43,694 nt of DNA from Vicinamibacteria bacterium (GCA_019694155.1 JAIBCN010000187.1:1-43694), one strand, 5' to 3'. Numbered from the stretch's first letter, positions 17,731 through 26,691 are shown. Translations and numbers: made by a program. Notes: generated by a model from the sequence alone, not told the origin.

Positions 17731-17916
17731 GCCCCTTCGATCGCGGCCTGCTCGCGTCATTCAAGGGGCCGAATCGCCTCCCGGTTGGGGGCTGTCGACG
17801 AGGGGAGACTACAATCGCAGCATCCCCATCGTATGGTGAATCCCTGTGGACGGCAGGGTTCCGACCCAGCGCCGACGCTGGCGCCTAGAAACCACTAAAT
17901 AGGAGAGTTCAACCCC
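17731..17916 (+). promoter_or_regulatory. Promoter and structured 5' leader of the TonB receptor gene
   Basis: This 186-bp gap begins with an imperfect inverted repeat (GCCCCTT at 17731, AAGGGGC from 17763) that could end the nuo transcript, though it has no T-tract. A good -10, TACAAT, lies at 17810-17815, with TTGGGG at 17785 as a poorly spaced -35. The predicted leader of about 95 nt contains two small hairpins, CCCTG/CAGGG (17842-17858) and CCAGCG-CCGA-CGCTGG (17866-17881). AGGAGAG at 17901-17907 is a strong ribosome site 9 nt before the ATG. Confidence 0.5.
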
Positions 17917-20802
17917 ATGTTCCGCAAACTTCTCGTCGCGGCGGTGGCGCTTCTGGTTTCGACCAGTGCGTTCGCTCAGTCGCAAGCCCAGAACGGCCTC
18001 ATCGAAGGCTCGGTCAAGGACTCGTCAGGAGGCGTTCTTCCGGGCGTCTCCGTGGTCGTGACCAACGTCTCCACAGGTGAGACCAAGACCTTTGTGACGG
18101 ACTCCCTGGGCAAGTACCGCGCTCCCCTTCTGTCGCTCGGCGCCTACAAAGTCCGCGTCGAGCTGTCCGGCTTCAAGTCGTATGAGCGCGCGGGCTTCTC
18201 CCTCTCGGCGGGCGACACCATGGTCGTGAACGCCGTCCTGGAGACGGGCGTTCTGACCGAGACCGTGACGGTCACCGGGGAAGCGCCCATCGCGAGCCCG
18301 GGAAAGGTCGACATCGGCCGGACGATCTCCGAAGGGGAGGTCAAGAATCTGCCGCTGGTTTCGCGAAATCCCTACAACTTCGCCTTCCTGCAGCCGAACG
18401 TCACCGGATACGAAAACAACGAGTTCGGCGCCGCCCGCATCAACGGGAACGGCTCCCAGATGCACGTCAACTATCAGCTGGACGGCAACACCAACACCGA
18501 GAAGGACCGGGCCGGCCTGCGGCTTCTGCCGGTTTCCGAGATCGTGGTGAAGGAGGTCAAGGTCGTGACCAGCGGCTTCGCCCCCGAGTTCGGGCAGACC
18601 ACCGGCATGGTCTACAACGCCATCACGCCGTCCGGAACGAACGCGTTGACCGGAACCGCGAGCTTCAGATTCCGCCGGAAGAACTTCTCGAACACGCCCT
18701 TCTACTTCACGGGCACTCAGAAGCCCGACACTCACGTCAACAACTACAACTTCACCCTGGGCGGTCCGATCAAGAAGGACAAGACCCACTTCTACGTCGG
18801 CTACGAGTTCGTGGACCGCGACCTCTCGGCCGACCGTCTGATCAACCAGTCGGTGGTCGACAACTACGCCGCGGTCGGGCTCACCAAGGACCAGGCGGTG
18901 GGCGCGGGCGTGATGCCTGCGACCCAGAAGGTCCATTTCGCCATCGCCAAGATCGACCACCAGTTCAACGCCTCGCACAAGCTCTCGCTGCGCGAGTTCT
19001 GGTTCAAGAACGACTCTCCCTACAACGTGGGCGGGGGCGCCACCACCATTCAGCGCGCCACCGACTTCAACGACAAGATGAACACCGCTTCGGCCCAGCT
19101 CATCTCCCAGTTCGGGGGCAGCCGCCTCAACGAGCTGCGCGTGCAGTACGCCCAGCGCGACCAGTCCCGGGTGGCGAGCGATTCGTCGGTGACGGGGCCC
19201 GCCATCAACATCACGGGCGCCCAGGCCATCAGCTTCGGTTCTCCGCTTGACGGCACGGCGAGCGCGGGCTTCATCTTCAACACCAAGATCTTCCAGGTGG
19301 TGAACAACTTCTCGTGGACGGTCGGCAAGCACTCCATGAAGGCGGGCGTCGACTTCCAGCACATCGCGGACACGCGTCAGAACACGCTGCGCGCGATCTA
19401 CAGCTTCACCTCCGTGGCCTCCTATCTCGCGGCCAAGAACGGCACCAACCCGCGAGGGTACTCCTCTTATACCCAGGACCTGGGCGACCCCACCGCGAAG
19501 TACAGCAGCAACTTCATTGGCCTGTTCGTGCAGGACGACGTGTGGCTTTCCTCACGGCTCAAGCTCCTCTATGGCATCCGCTACGATCTCTTCGATGTGC
19601 CGAAGTCGAGAGTCTTCGCGGCGAATCCTCTCTCCACGGAATTCAAGGACGACAAGAACAACCTCGCCGCGCGGGTCGGGTTCTCCTGGTCTCTCGACGC
19701 GGAGAACCGTACTGTGCTGCGCGCTTCGTCGGGCATCATGTATGAGCCGCCCCAGCTGAACATGTACGAGGACGCCATCCTCCGCAACGGCGATCCCAAG
19801 TCCTACACCTTCACGGGCGGCCCCACGGTCTCGGGCGCTCCCGCCTTCCCGGCCACCATCGGCGGGGCCACCGTGCCCAAGCAGGGCATTGCCGCGGTCG
19901 CCCTCGATTTCAAGACCCAGTGGGCACTGCTCTCCAACATCCAGATCGAGCGCGCGCTCAGCGACGACATTTCCGCGAGCATCGGCTACATCAACTCCAT
20001 CGGCCGCAACATGCCGCTCGTTCTCGACACGAACCTGACCGCGACCACCGCGACCCTGAGCGACGGCCGTCCCATCTATTCTTCCACGCGGCCCAACACC
20101 CAGTTCAACGCGATCGACGTGGCCCAGTCCATCGGCGAGGGCACCTACAACGCCCTCACTGTCACCTTGCAGAAGCGGATGCGCCACGGCTGGCAGATGC
20201 AGGCGAACTACACACTCGCGAAGAGCACCGACAACGCGCCCTTCCCGTCCTACGTGCTCGCTACCGGAGACGATCGCATCTCCGATCCCTCCAGCATCGA
20301 CCGTGACAAGGGCGTGGCTCCGTTCAACCAGACCCATACCTTCGCTCTTTCCACCCTGCTCCAGCCGAAGATCGAAGGCTCGCTTGCCCCCATCATCAAC
20401 AACAACCAGCTGGGCATCATCGTCCAGGCGAACAGCGGGCTGCCCTTCAACATTCGCACCAACCGCGACCTCAACAATGACGGCAATGCCGCCAATGACC
20501 GCCCGCTCGGCATCGGGCGCAACACCGGCCGCCTGGGGCGCGTGTTCAACGTGGATGCCCGCTACGTCCGCTTCATCAACTTCGGCAAGCGCCGCCTGGA
20601 GATCTTCGGAGAGGCGAAGAACGTGTTCAACAACGAGAACGTCTCCGGCGTGAACCGCGTGGTTGCGACGGACGCGCTCGGCAATCCGACCACGGCTATC
20701 CCGTCGAAGATCATCCTCTGCGGCAGCCCCGCGGTGACGCCCTGCGCGACCTCCGCTTACGACCAGCGGAGCATGCAGGTCGGCGCCAAGATCACGTTCT
20801 AG
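17917..20802 (+). CDS. TonB-dependent receptor, Oar-like, with carboxypeptidase-regulatory domain
   Basis: This is an outer-membrane beta-barrel transporter or adhesin of 961 residues. A signal peptide (MFRKLLVAAVALLVSTSAFA, cut before QSQ) is followed by a carboxypeptidase-regulatory-like beta-sandwich at about 26-108 (IEGSVKDSSGGVLPGVSV). A plug domain (about 120-235) and a long barrel follow, ending in the outer-membrane terminal Phe (VGAKITF). This architecture is abundant in Acidobacteria and resembles Oar of Myxococcus. No SusD-like partner, TonB/ExbBD or carbohydrate enzyme is adjacent, so the ligand is unknown. It has its own promoter and a strong terminator, so it is a single-gene unit. 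The barrel call is firm; transport substrate versus adhesion is open. Confidence 0.93.
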   Translation: MFRKLLVAAVALLVSTSAFAQSQAQNGLIEGSVKDSSGGVLPGVSVVVTNVSTGETKTFVTDSLGKYRAPLLSLGAYKVRVELSGFKSYERAGFSLSAGDTMVVNAVLETGVLTETVTVTGEAPIASPGKVDIGRTISEGEVKNLPLVSRNPYNFAFLQPNVTGYENNEFGAARINGNGSQMHVNYQLDGNTNTEKDRAGLRLLPVSEIVVKEVKVVTSGFAPEFGQTTGMVYNAITPSGTNALTGTASFRFRRKNFSNTPFYFTGTQKPDTHVNNYNFTLGGPIKKDKTHFYVGYEFVDRDLSADRLINQSVVDNYAAVGLTKDQAVGAGVMPATQKVHFAIAKIDHQFNASHKLSLREFWFKNDSPYNVGGGATTIQRATDFNDKMNTASAQLISQFGGSRLNELRVQYAQRDQSRVASDSSVTGPAINITGAQAISFGSPLDGTASAGFIFNTKIFQVVNNFSWTVGKHSMKAGVDFQHIADTRQNTLRAIYSFTSVASYLAAKNGTNPRGYSSYTQDLGDPTAKYSSNFIGLFVQDDVWLSSRLKLLYGIRYDLFDVPKSRVFAANPLSTEFKDDKNNLAARVGFSWSLDAENRTVLRASSGIMYEPPQLNMYEDAILRNGDPKSYTFTGGPTVSGAPAFPATIGGATVPKQGIAAVALDFKTQWALLSNIQIERALSDDISASIGYINSIGRNMPLVLDTNLTATTATLSDGRPIYSSTRPNTQFNAIDVAQSIGEGTYNALTVTLQKRMRHGWQMQANYTLAKSTDNAPFPSYVLATGDDRISDPSSIDRDKGVAPFNQTHTFALSTLLQPKIEGSLAPIINNNQLGIIVQANSGLPFNIRTNRDLNNDGNAANDRPLGIGRNTGRLGRVFNVDARYVRFINFGKRRLEIFGEAKNVFNNENVSGVNRVVATDALGNPTTAIPSKIILCGSPAVTPCATSAYDQRSMQVGAKITF

Positions 20803-20821
20803 GTCGCCGCGCCGTATCCTG

Positions 20822-20851
20822 GCCCGCCCCTCGAAAGGGGGCGGGCTTTTT
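20822..20851 (+). terminator. Rho-independent terminator of the TonB receptor gene
   Basis: A perfect 9-bp stem (GCCCGCCCC at 20822-20830 with GGGGCGGGC at 20838-20846), a 7-nt loop and a run of five T (20847-20851, then CTTT) lie 20 bp after the stop. This is the clearest intrinsic terminator in the window. The opposite strand lacks a T-tract, so it should not stop the convergent hydrolase transcript. Confidence 0.9.
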
Positions 20852-20874
20852 CTTTGCCGCGCGTATGCGGGCGG

Positions 20875-21621
20875 CTATCGCGCCATGAGGTAGTGTCGCA
20901 GAAACGCGGTGGTGCGCATCCATGCGTCGTTCGCCGCGTCCCGTCGATAGCCCTTCCAGGGATTGTTGGGGTTGGCGAAGGCGTGAGGGGCGCCCGGGTA
21001 GACTTTGAGGTCGAAGGTCCTTCCGGCCTTCTTCACCACCGCCTCGAACGCCTTGGCCTGAGCCGGTGAAGGCCCTTCATCATCGCCGCCGAAGTTGCCC
21101 AGCATGGGGGCGCGGATCTTCGCGATGGAGATGGGGTCGGTCGGCGGCGCGCCGTAGTAGATGACCGCGGCGGCCAGCGTAGGCTCTTCGATGGCCAGGG
21201 TGAAGGCGTTCCGGCCTCCCATGCAGAACCCGAGAGCGGCCATCCTCGTTCTCACCACATCCTTGCGGGCAGCGAGCCAGGCGAAGGCCGCTTTCATGTC
21301 GCGCGTCTGGCGGTCGATGGGTGTGCCCATCATCAGCTGGTGAGCTTCCTCCTGGCTCGCGGTGACCTTGCCTCGGTAGAGATCCAGGGCGAGCGCTGCG
21401 TAGCCTTCCTTCGAGAGCGCTCGCGCCTGGTCCTTGATCCAGGCGTCGAGTCCCCACCACTCGTGCAGCACGATCACCGCGGGGAAGGGGCCCGGGCCAT
21501 CCGGCTTGACGAGGAAGGCCGAGACGTTCTCGGGGCCTGACCTGAAGGTGACGGTTTCCTCGGAGGCCGTGGAGATCGAGGCGGCGAGGAACAACGAAAC
21601 GAGCGCGGGGATGCGTGTCAT
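20875..21621 (-). CDS. Secreted dienelactone hydrolase family protein
   Basis: This alpha/beta-hydrolase of the dienelactone hydrolase family has 248 residues. The family triad is visible: nucleophile C133 in GFCMGG, Asp at 180/181 in NFGGDDEGPS, and H213 in PGAPHAF. E54 in LHEWWGLD is the family's accessory Glu. Residues 1-20 (MTRIPALVSLFLAASISTAS) look like a signal peptide, so the enzyme is likely periplasmic, unlike cytoplasmic chlorocatechol-pathway enzymes. AGGAGAA lies 5 nt before the ATG. It starts 71 nt after ccmI on the same strand and may be read from the ccm operon, although no functional link is evident. No aromatic-degradation genes are nearby, so the natural ester or lactone is unknown. 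Confidence 0.9.
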   Translation of the reverse strand: MTRIPALVSLFLAASISTASEETVTFRSGPENVSAFLVKPDGPGPFPAVIVLHEWWGLDAWIKDQARALSKEGYAALALDLYRGKVTASQEEAHQLMMGTPIDRQTRDMKAAFAWLAARKDVVRTRMAALGFCMGGRNAFTLAIEEPTLAAAVIYYGAPPTDPISIAKIRAPMLGNFGGDDEGPSPAQAKAFEAVVKKAGRTFDLKVYPGAPHAFANPNNPWKGYRRDAANDAWMRTTAFLRHYLMAR

Positions 21622-21692
21622 GGGGTTCTCCTGTGGCTTGTCGGATGCGGCCCTTTGGGGGCTTCGCCTGGAGAAGGAAATTACCTCAGGAG

Positions 21693-23036
21693 CTACTTCT
21701 TCCCGGGAGTGAGGACCAGGAGAACCTGGCCGCCGCCCGGTCGCACGTTCTCTTCGGTCGCCACGGGGTCTTGCGGGTCCTTGCTCAAGGGGTCGCCGTC
21801 GCGGTCGATGCGCGCATCGATGCGGACGAGTCCGGGGAGGCCCTCGCCGGCCATGGAGTCCTTCTCCGAGATCGTGACCGTGATGGGGAAGTCGACGGCG
21901 GGCACTCGCTTCACTGCGGAGGGAGGGCCGCTCTCGAGACCGGCCTCGCGTACGATCACGAAGAGGATGGCGCCCTGGGGCACGCTGACGCCCTTGGGAA
22001 GGTCTACCACGACCACGAGCTGCGCGGAGGAAGACGACGAGGAAGCCGCGGCCGGCCCCGCGCCCTCGCCCATGGCGGGCGGCGCGACTTCGGGATGGTC
22101 CGCAGGGACCTCGGCATTCTGATCGCTGGGCGGTGCGGAGATCTGCGCGAATACCTGTGCGAGCTGCTCCTTGTCCTCGGGGAACTGCTTCTGCCCGGCT
22201 TGAATCGCCTCTTCGGCGCCCTTGCGGTTTCCGAGCTGGAGGCGGGCGATGGCGAGGTGGATGTACGCGTCCTCGATCCCGGGGTTCTTCCGGATCACTT
22301 CGACCAGCATGGTCTCGGCCTGGGGCGCCTGCCCCATCGCCACCCGGACCAGCGCCTGGTAGGTGAGCGCGTAGGGGTTTCCGGGCTCGATTTCGAGCAC
22401 CGCCTTGGTCTGATCGAAGACCTGCATGAGATCCCGCCGCTGCAGGTAGGCGCGGATCAATTCGATCCGTTGTGCGATATCGGTGGGCGCCTTGCGCACC
22501 GCCTCTTCGAGCGCCTTGAGGTTCGCGTCATCCGCGGCCGACGTCTGGGGGGCTTCCGCTGCCGCTCCCATGCCGTTGCCACCCGTGGGCGATCCGCCCG
22601 ACGAACGCTCCGTGGACCCCTGCGAGGCCAGGAAGAAGAGGCCTCCCAGGACGCCCATGGTGAGCACGCCGTAGGCAAAGCCGGCCCACGCTGATGTCGG
22701 TCGCGGGAGGGCGGCGGGGGTCGGAGAGGCTTCGACCGCCGCCTCGGGCGCTTTCGGGGAGGTCTGGCCGGGACCCTTACCCGTCTCCATCTCCCGCAGG
22801 ACCAGCGCGGCTTCGATCTCGATCGCGGATTTCTCCTCGGGGCTCACCCCCTCGGCCAGCCTCCGGATCAGCGCGTCATATCGACGCTGGAGGTCGGAAT
22901 CGTGAGACGACGCGGAGGTGGCCGTCGTCACGGGAGTCGACTGGCGCCGCGCGCGCGCGGCCACCATCACAGCCCCGGCGACCGCGCCGAGAGCGAGCAC
23001 GACAAGGGGTGGTGTCCAGCTGAAATCGGCGGCCAA
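21693..23036 (-). CDS. ccmI: Cytochrome c maturation protein CcmI-like, TPR-containing
   Basis: CcmI-type proteins hold apocytochrome c for the heme lyase. This 447-residue protein has an N-terminal helix (about 6-23, PPLVVLALGAVAGAVMVAA), a cytoplasmic linker with a helical CcmI-like segment, and a second helix near 117-136 (GFAYGVLTMGVLGGLFFLA). TPR-like repeats follow at about 180-310. From about 335 there is the CcmI C-terminal beta domain (VFQGAILFVIVRE-like pattern, here VPQGAILFVIVRE). I choose TTG 23036 because TAGGAGAG, overlapping the ccmH stop, sits 5 nt upstream and the membrane helix follows at once. An ATG at 23171 would add 45 Arg-rich residues that belong to the ccmH region. 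It is the last ccm gene of the operon. Confidence 0.85.
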   Translation of the reverse strand: MAADFSWTPPLVVLALGAVAGAVMVAARARRQSTPVTTATSASSHDSDLQRRYDALIRRLAEGVSPEEKSAIEIEAALVLREMETGKGPGQTSPKAPEAAVEASPTPAALPRPTSAWAGFAYGVLTMGVLGGLFFLASQGSTERSSGGSPTGGNGMGAAAEAPQTSAADDANLKALEEAVRKAPTDIAQRIELIRAYLQRRDLMQVFDQTKAVLEIEPGNPYALTYQALVRVAMGQAPQAETMLVEVIRKNPGIEDAYIHLAIARLQLGNRKGAEEAIQAGQKQFPEDKEQLAQVFAQISAPPSDQNAEVPADHPEVAPPAMGEGAGPAAASSSSSSAQLVVVVDLPKGVSVPQGAILFVIVREAGLESGPPSAVKRVPAVDFPITVTISEKDSMAGEGLPGLVRIDARIDRDGDPLSKDPQDPVATEENVRPGGGQVLLVLTPGKK

Positions 23037-23046
23037 AGGCTCTCTC

Positions 23047-23685
23047 CTATTGCGACGATGTTCCCGAATCGCGCCGGATGCGCTCGAGGTACTTCGCGAG
23101 TTCGGGGTCCACGTCCTTGGGCGCCGGGGCGGCTTGCGGGCCTTCCGGCGCCGCCGAGGGAACGGGCGCATTGGCCTTGCGGAACACGAAGAACGCGCCC
23201 CCCAGAAGCACCACTCCCGGCAGGATCCACAGCATCACGTTGAGGCCGCGCAGCGGCGGCTCGAGGCGCACGAATTCGCCGTAGCTCCGCTCGAAGTAGG
23301 TCATGACCTGTTCTTCGCTGTAGCCCTTGGTCACGAGATCGCGAACCTGCGCGCGCATCTTGGTGGCCATGCCGGAGGGAGAGTCGGCGATGGACACGCC
23401 CTGACAGACCGGGCACCGCAACTTCGTCGCGACATCGGCGGCGAGCTCGTTGATCGCGGATTCGGAGAGCGATCCGCCCGCGGGTCGCCCCAGCACGGCG
23501 ACCACATCCGCGTCGAGGCCGGGGCCGCTGTCCGGACTGCCCAGGATCGACCGGGTTTCGGCACTCAGGCCCTGACCCGCTTCCTGGGCTTGGGCTCTGA
23601 GAAGGGAGGGTGCGGCGATGAGCCCCGCGAGGAGAGCGGCCCGGAGCTGTGTCGAAGAAGGGAGCCGCAGGTTCATGGAAGTCAT
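23047..23685 (-). CDS. ccmH: Cytochrome c-type biogenesis protein CcmH (redox subunit)
   Basis: CcmH is a membrane-anchored thioredox protein that reduces the heme-binding cysteines of apocytochrome c. The signature LRCPVCQG gives C91 and C94, followed by the family's three-helix region (MATKMRAQVRDLVTKGYSEEQVMTYF) and one C-terminal transmembrane helix at about 147-166. A signal peptide spans about 1-33. Between it and the redox domain lies an unusual spacer of about 45 residues (QEAGQGLSAETRSILGS and on), where the E. coli protein has very few. The start overlaps the ccmG stop (ATGA); a second ATG follows at codon 4. This is the short CcmH/CcmL form, with the TPR part separate in the next gene. 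Confidence 0.92.
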   Translation of the reverse strand: MTSMNLRLPSSTQLRAALLAGLIAAPSLLRAQAQEAGQGLSAETRSILGSPDSGPGLDADVVAVLGRPAGGSLSESAINELAADVATKLRCPVCQGVSIADSPSGMATKMRAQVRDLVTKGYSEEQVMTYFERSYGEFVRLEPPLRGLNVMLWILPGVVLLGGAFFVFRKANAPVPSAAPEGPQAAPAPKDVDPELAKYLERIRRDSGTSSQ

Positions 23686-24197
23686 CTCCGAGCGAGAGCG
23701 AGCCTCTGTCGAAGGGTGTCGCCGTCGAGCGGCCCCACGTACTTCTCGACGATCTTGCCCTGCGAATCGATGAAGAAGGTCTCGGGCACGCCGTAGACCC
23801 CGAAGGCGATGGACGCCTTGCCGTCATCGTCGGCATACGAGGGGTACGCGGCCCCGCGCTGAGCCAGGAACCCGCGCGCATTCTCCGCGGTGTCCTCGTA
23901 GACCACGCCCAGGAACGCCACGTCGGGATTGGCGCGCGCTCCGGCACTGAGGGCGGCGTGTTCCTGGACGCAGGGGATGCACCAGGTGGCCCAGAAGTTC
24001 ACGACCACCGGCCGCCCCTTCAGGGACGACAGTTGAACCGAACCGCCGCCCGCCAGTTCCATCAGGCGCACGTCCGGCGCCGGCTTGTCGATGAGCGGCG
24101 AGGAGATGGAGGTCGGGTCGCGGTGGATGTTCACCAGGAGAAGCCCGATCAGGGGCACGGTGACCGCGAGGCCGACAGCGAGCACGCCCTTGTTCAT
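23682..24197 (-). CDS. ccmG: Thiol:disulfide oxidoreductase CcmG/DsbE
   Basis: CcmG is the periplasmic thioredoxin-like reductant for apocytochrome c and CcmH. The 171-residue protein has one N-terminal membrane anchor (about 5-23), then a TlpA/ResA-like thioredoxin fold with the active site WCIPC (C73, C76), preceded by VNFWAT. The acidic loop and the cis-Pro stretch (YGVPETFFIDSQGKIV) match the family. Its stop overlaps the ccmH start by 4 nt, and its start follows ccmF by 10 nt. Length is normal. A generic TlpA protein is the alternative, but the operon position argues for CcmG. Confidence 0.94.
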   Translation of the reverse strand: MNKGVLAVGLAVTVPLIGLLLVNIHRDPTSISSPLIDKPAPDVRLMELAGGGSVQLSSLKGRPVVVNFWATWCIPCVQEHAALSAGARANPDVAFLGVVYEDTAENARGFLAQRGAAYPSYADDDGKASIAFGVYGVPETFFIDSQGKIVEKYVGPLDGDTLRQRLALARR

Positions 24198-24207
24198 GGT
24201 CTGAGGC

Positions 24208-26205
24208 TCAGCGCACCGGCTCGGGTTGGAGGTCCCGGGTGGCTTCCACCGCCTGCCCCACCCGCGCGGAAGAGAACAGGGCGAGGAGACCGCCGATGGC
24301 CATGATGACGGTGGCGATCCACAACCAGCTCACCAGGGGGTTGATGAGGACGAGAAGCCCGACGGTGCCGGTCTGCTCGTCGATGTTCATGGCCGAGAGG
24401 TAGAGATCCTCCACGAGCCCGGTACGAACGTCGGGCGTGCCGATGGATTCGCGCCTCGTCGCGTACTGATTCATCATGGGCCGCAGGGCGCCCAGATCCC
24501 GCCCGTCCTTCTTCACGCCGATGCGGGCGATCACCGAGGTCCGATTGGGCTCCTCCGCGTGCTCGATCCCTTCGAAGGTGAGGCTGTAGCGGCCGAGAGT
24601 CATGCTCTCACCCTGCTTGAGATTCTGTTCGAGCGACCTGCCGCTCGTGCTCGACACCGCGATCGCGATGAACGCGGTCACCGCCCCCGCGTGAGCCACG
24701 TAGGCGGCCATGCGCCGCCGCCCCGGGCCGAACAGGTCCTGGGCGAGCGCCTTGAGGAATCCGTCCGTCCGGAACTTCATCCGCGTCCGGGCCGGGCGCA
24801 AAGCCTCGAAGAGCGTGACCCAGGCCGTGTAACCCGCGAAGAACAGAGTGATGAGCGTCCACGGCGTCCGGATGCCGTAAGCGAGCGCGGCGGCGAGGAA
24901 GGCGAAGCCGAGGCCCATGGGCGGCAGGAGCCGCCGCTTCAATTCCTCACGCGAACTCGACCCCCAGGGCAGCGCCGGGCCCACGCCCATCACGAACAGG
25001 ATCAAGGCGCCGATGGGAATAGTCATGCGGTCGAAGTAGGGACGGCCCACGCTCATCTGTACCTTGCGCACAGCCTCGACGATCAGGGGGAACACCGTGC
25101 CGATGAGCACCGTGAAGGTGAAGAGGACGAACAGCAGGTTCTGGGCGAGGAAGGCGGTGTCGCGGGACGCGCCGCGGTCGAGCTCGTGGTCGGGCTTCAG
25201 CAGGTCCACCCGGATGCCGAGGAGCAGGACGCTCGCGATGGTGGCCGTGGCGAGGAAGGCGAGGATGGTGGGTCCGATCTCGCTCTGGCTGAAGGCGTGA
25301 ACCGAATTGAAGATGCCGGAGCGCGTCATGAACGTGCCGAGGATGGTGAGCAGGAAGCTCGCGATCACGAGGCTCAGGGTCCAGCCCTTGAGCACGCCCC
25401 GACGCTCCGTGAGGATGGCGGAATGCACGGCCGCGGTCCCCGTCAGCCACGGCAGCAGGGAGGCGTTTTCCACGGGGTCCCAGGCCCAATACCCGCCCCA
25501 GCCCAGGACTTCATAGGCCCACCAGCCGCCCAGCACCACGGCAACCGTGAGGAAAGTCCAGGGCGCCAGCATGGAGGTGCGAAGGGTGCCAAGGAGCGTC
25601 GGGGAGAGCCGTCCGGTGATGAGAGCCGCGAGTGCGATGCCGAAGGGAATGGTCATGCCCACGTAGCCGCCGTAGAGGAAAGGCGGGTGGATGGCCATGA
25701 GAACGTGGTTCTGCAGCAGCGGATTCGGACCCGGCCCGTCGCTTGGCACATCGACCACGGTTCCGAAGGGCTGCGCCGGCCCCGCGATCAGAAAAGCGAA
25801 GAAGGTCGCGCAGACGAGCCAGGAACCGATCGCCGCCGGTTTCGCCCACCCGTGCGCGTCGGTCAGGCTCCGGGTGGCCACTGCGATATAGATGGCGAGC
25901 ACGCCGCCCCAGAACAGGATGGAGCCCTCGAGGGACGACCACAGGCTCACCACCTTCACCCAGGTGGGGAGGCTGATCGAGCCCACCTGCGCCACGTACG
26001 AGATGGAGAAGTCGTTCCGGAGCAGCCCCGCCACCATCCACAGGTTTGCGAGGAACATGGCGAGCGAGAAGCCGTAGGCCGCGCGGACGGCAATGGTCGT
26101 GAGGTCAGCGCGCTTCTTCGACAAGGCGGCGAAAGCCGCGACGGCGCCGCCGGAGGCGCAGAGCAAAGACAGGAGGACAAGCCCCCGACCGATCGACGCT
26201 GTCAT
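24208..26205 (-). CDS. ccmF: Heme lyase CcmF
   Basis: CcmF is the large integral-membrane component that ligates heme to apocytochrome c. The 665-residue protein has about 14-15 hydrophobic helices. The WWD heme-handling domain lies at about 223-250 (GGWWAYEVLGWGGYWAWDPV), with ENASLLPWL after it. Periplasmic loops contain candidate heme-ligand histidines (for example NHVLMAIHPP). The C-terminal periplasmic domain (SMTLGRYSLTFEGIEHAEEPN) and a final helix are typical. It begins 15 nt after ccmE. No frame disruption is visible. Confidence 0.96.
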   Translation of the reverse strand: MTASIGRGLVLLSLLCASGGAVAAFAALSKKRADLTTIAVRAAYGFSLAMFLANLWMVAGLLRNDFSISYVAQVGSISLPTWVKVVSLWSSLEGSILFWGGVLAIYIAVATRSLTDAHGWAKPAAIGSWLVCATFFAFLIAGPAQPFGTVVDVPSDGPGPNPLLQNHVLMAIHPPFLYGGYVGMTIPFGIALAALITGRLSPTLLGTLRTSMLAPWTFLTVAVVLGGWWAYEVLGWGGYWAWDPVENASLLPWLTGTAAVHSAILTERRGVLKGWTLSLVIASFLLTILGTFMTRSGIFNSVHAFSQSEIGPTILAFLATATIASVLLLGIRVDLLKPDHELDRGASRDTAFLAQNLLFVLFTFTVLIGTVFPLIVEAVRKVQMSVGRPYFDRMTIPIGALILFVMGVGPALPWGSSSREELKRRLLPPMGLGFAFLAAALAYGIRTPWTLITLFFAGYTAWVTLFEALRPARTRMKFRTDGFLKALAQDLFGPGRRRMAAYVAHAGAVTAFIAIAVSSTSGRSLEQNLKQGESMTLGRYSLTFEGIEHAEEPNRTSVIARIGVKKDGRDLGALRPMMNQYATRRESIGTPDVRTGLVEDLYLSAMNIDEQTGTVGLLVLINPLVSWLWIATVIMAIGGLLALFSSARVGQAVEATRDLQPEPVR

Positions 26206-26220
26206 GACGAGAGCCCGCCC

Positions 26221-26691
26221 TTACTTCTTGTCGGAAGGGGCGAGGCCCTCCGTGGATTCCATGAGCTTCTTCAGGTTCACCGCGGCGGGATCGTTCGGCG
26301 CCCGGTATTCGTTTCCGTGCGAAACCATGAGGCGGTGCGATTCGAAGACGCCGTCGCGCGCCACCGTTCCCTCGACCACGACTCCGATGCCTTCGCGGAA
26401 CATCTGGGGCGGGACGGAGGTGCACCGCACGGGGAGGGACTTCTTGCCGTCGGTGACGGTGAAGCTCATGTTCGAGCCCTCTCCCTTCTTGATCGAGCCC
26501 GCCTCGACGAGCCCGCCCAGGCGGATGGAAGCGCCCTGGGCCTTGGGCCCGGCGGCGAGGACCTCGGTGGGCCCCCAGTAGTACACGAGGTTGTTGCCGA
26601 TGCCTCCAACCACGAAGTAGAGGAGAGTCCCCGCGAATGCGCAAGCACCCAGAGCCAGAGCCACTCGCTTCTTGCCGTCGTTTGAACTCAT
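26221..26691 (-). CDS. ccmE: Heme chaperone CcmE
   Basis: CcmE covalently binds heme and passes it from CcmABCD to CcmF. The 156-residue protein has an N-terminal anchor (about 9-28) and an OB-fold domain. The heme-binding histidine is H125, with Y129 in SHGNEYRAP, matching the H-x3-Y pattern of E. coli CcmE (H130-Y134). The ATG at 26691 overlaps the ccmD stop (ATGA). A same-frame start 55 codons earlier would run across ccmD and is rejected. A Lys-rich tail (STEGLAPSDKK) ends the protein. Confidence 0.93.
   Translation of the reverse strand: MSSNDGKKRVALALGACAFAGTLLYFVVGGIGNNLVYYWGPTEVLAAGPKAQGASIRLGGLVEAGSIKKGEGSNMSFTVTDGKKSLPVRCTSVPPQMFREGIGVVVEGTVARDGVFESHRLMVSHGNEYRAPNDPAAVNLKKLMESTEGLAPSDKK

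Noticed and set aside
14080..17760. A 1226-codon open frame on the minus strand, antisense to nuoCD-nuoG-nuoI
   Set aside because: Its composition is His/Asp/Leu/Val-rich as expected for the reverse frame of GC-rich coding DNA, it has no domain, and it spans four genes with unmistakable Fe-S motifs on the other strand.
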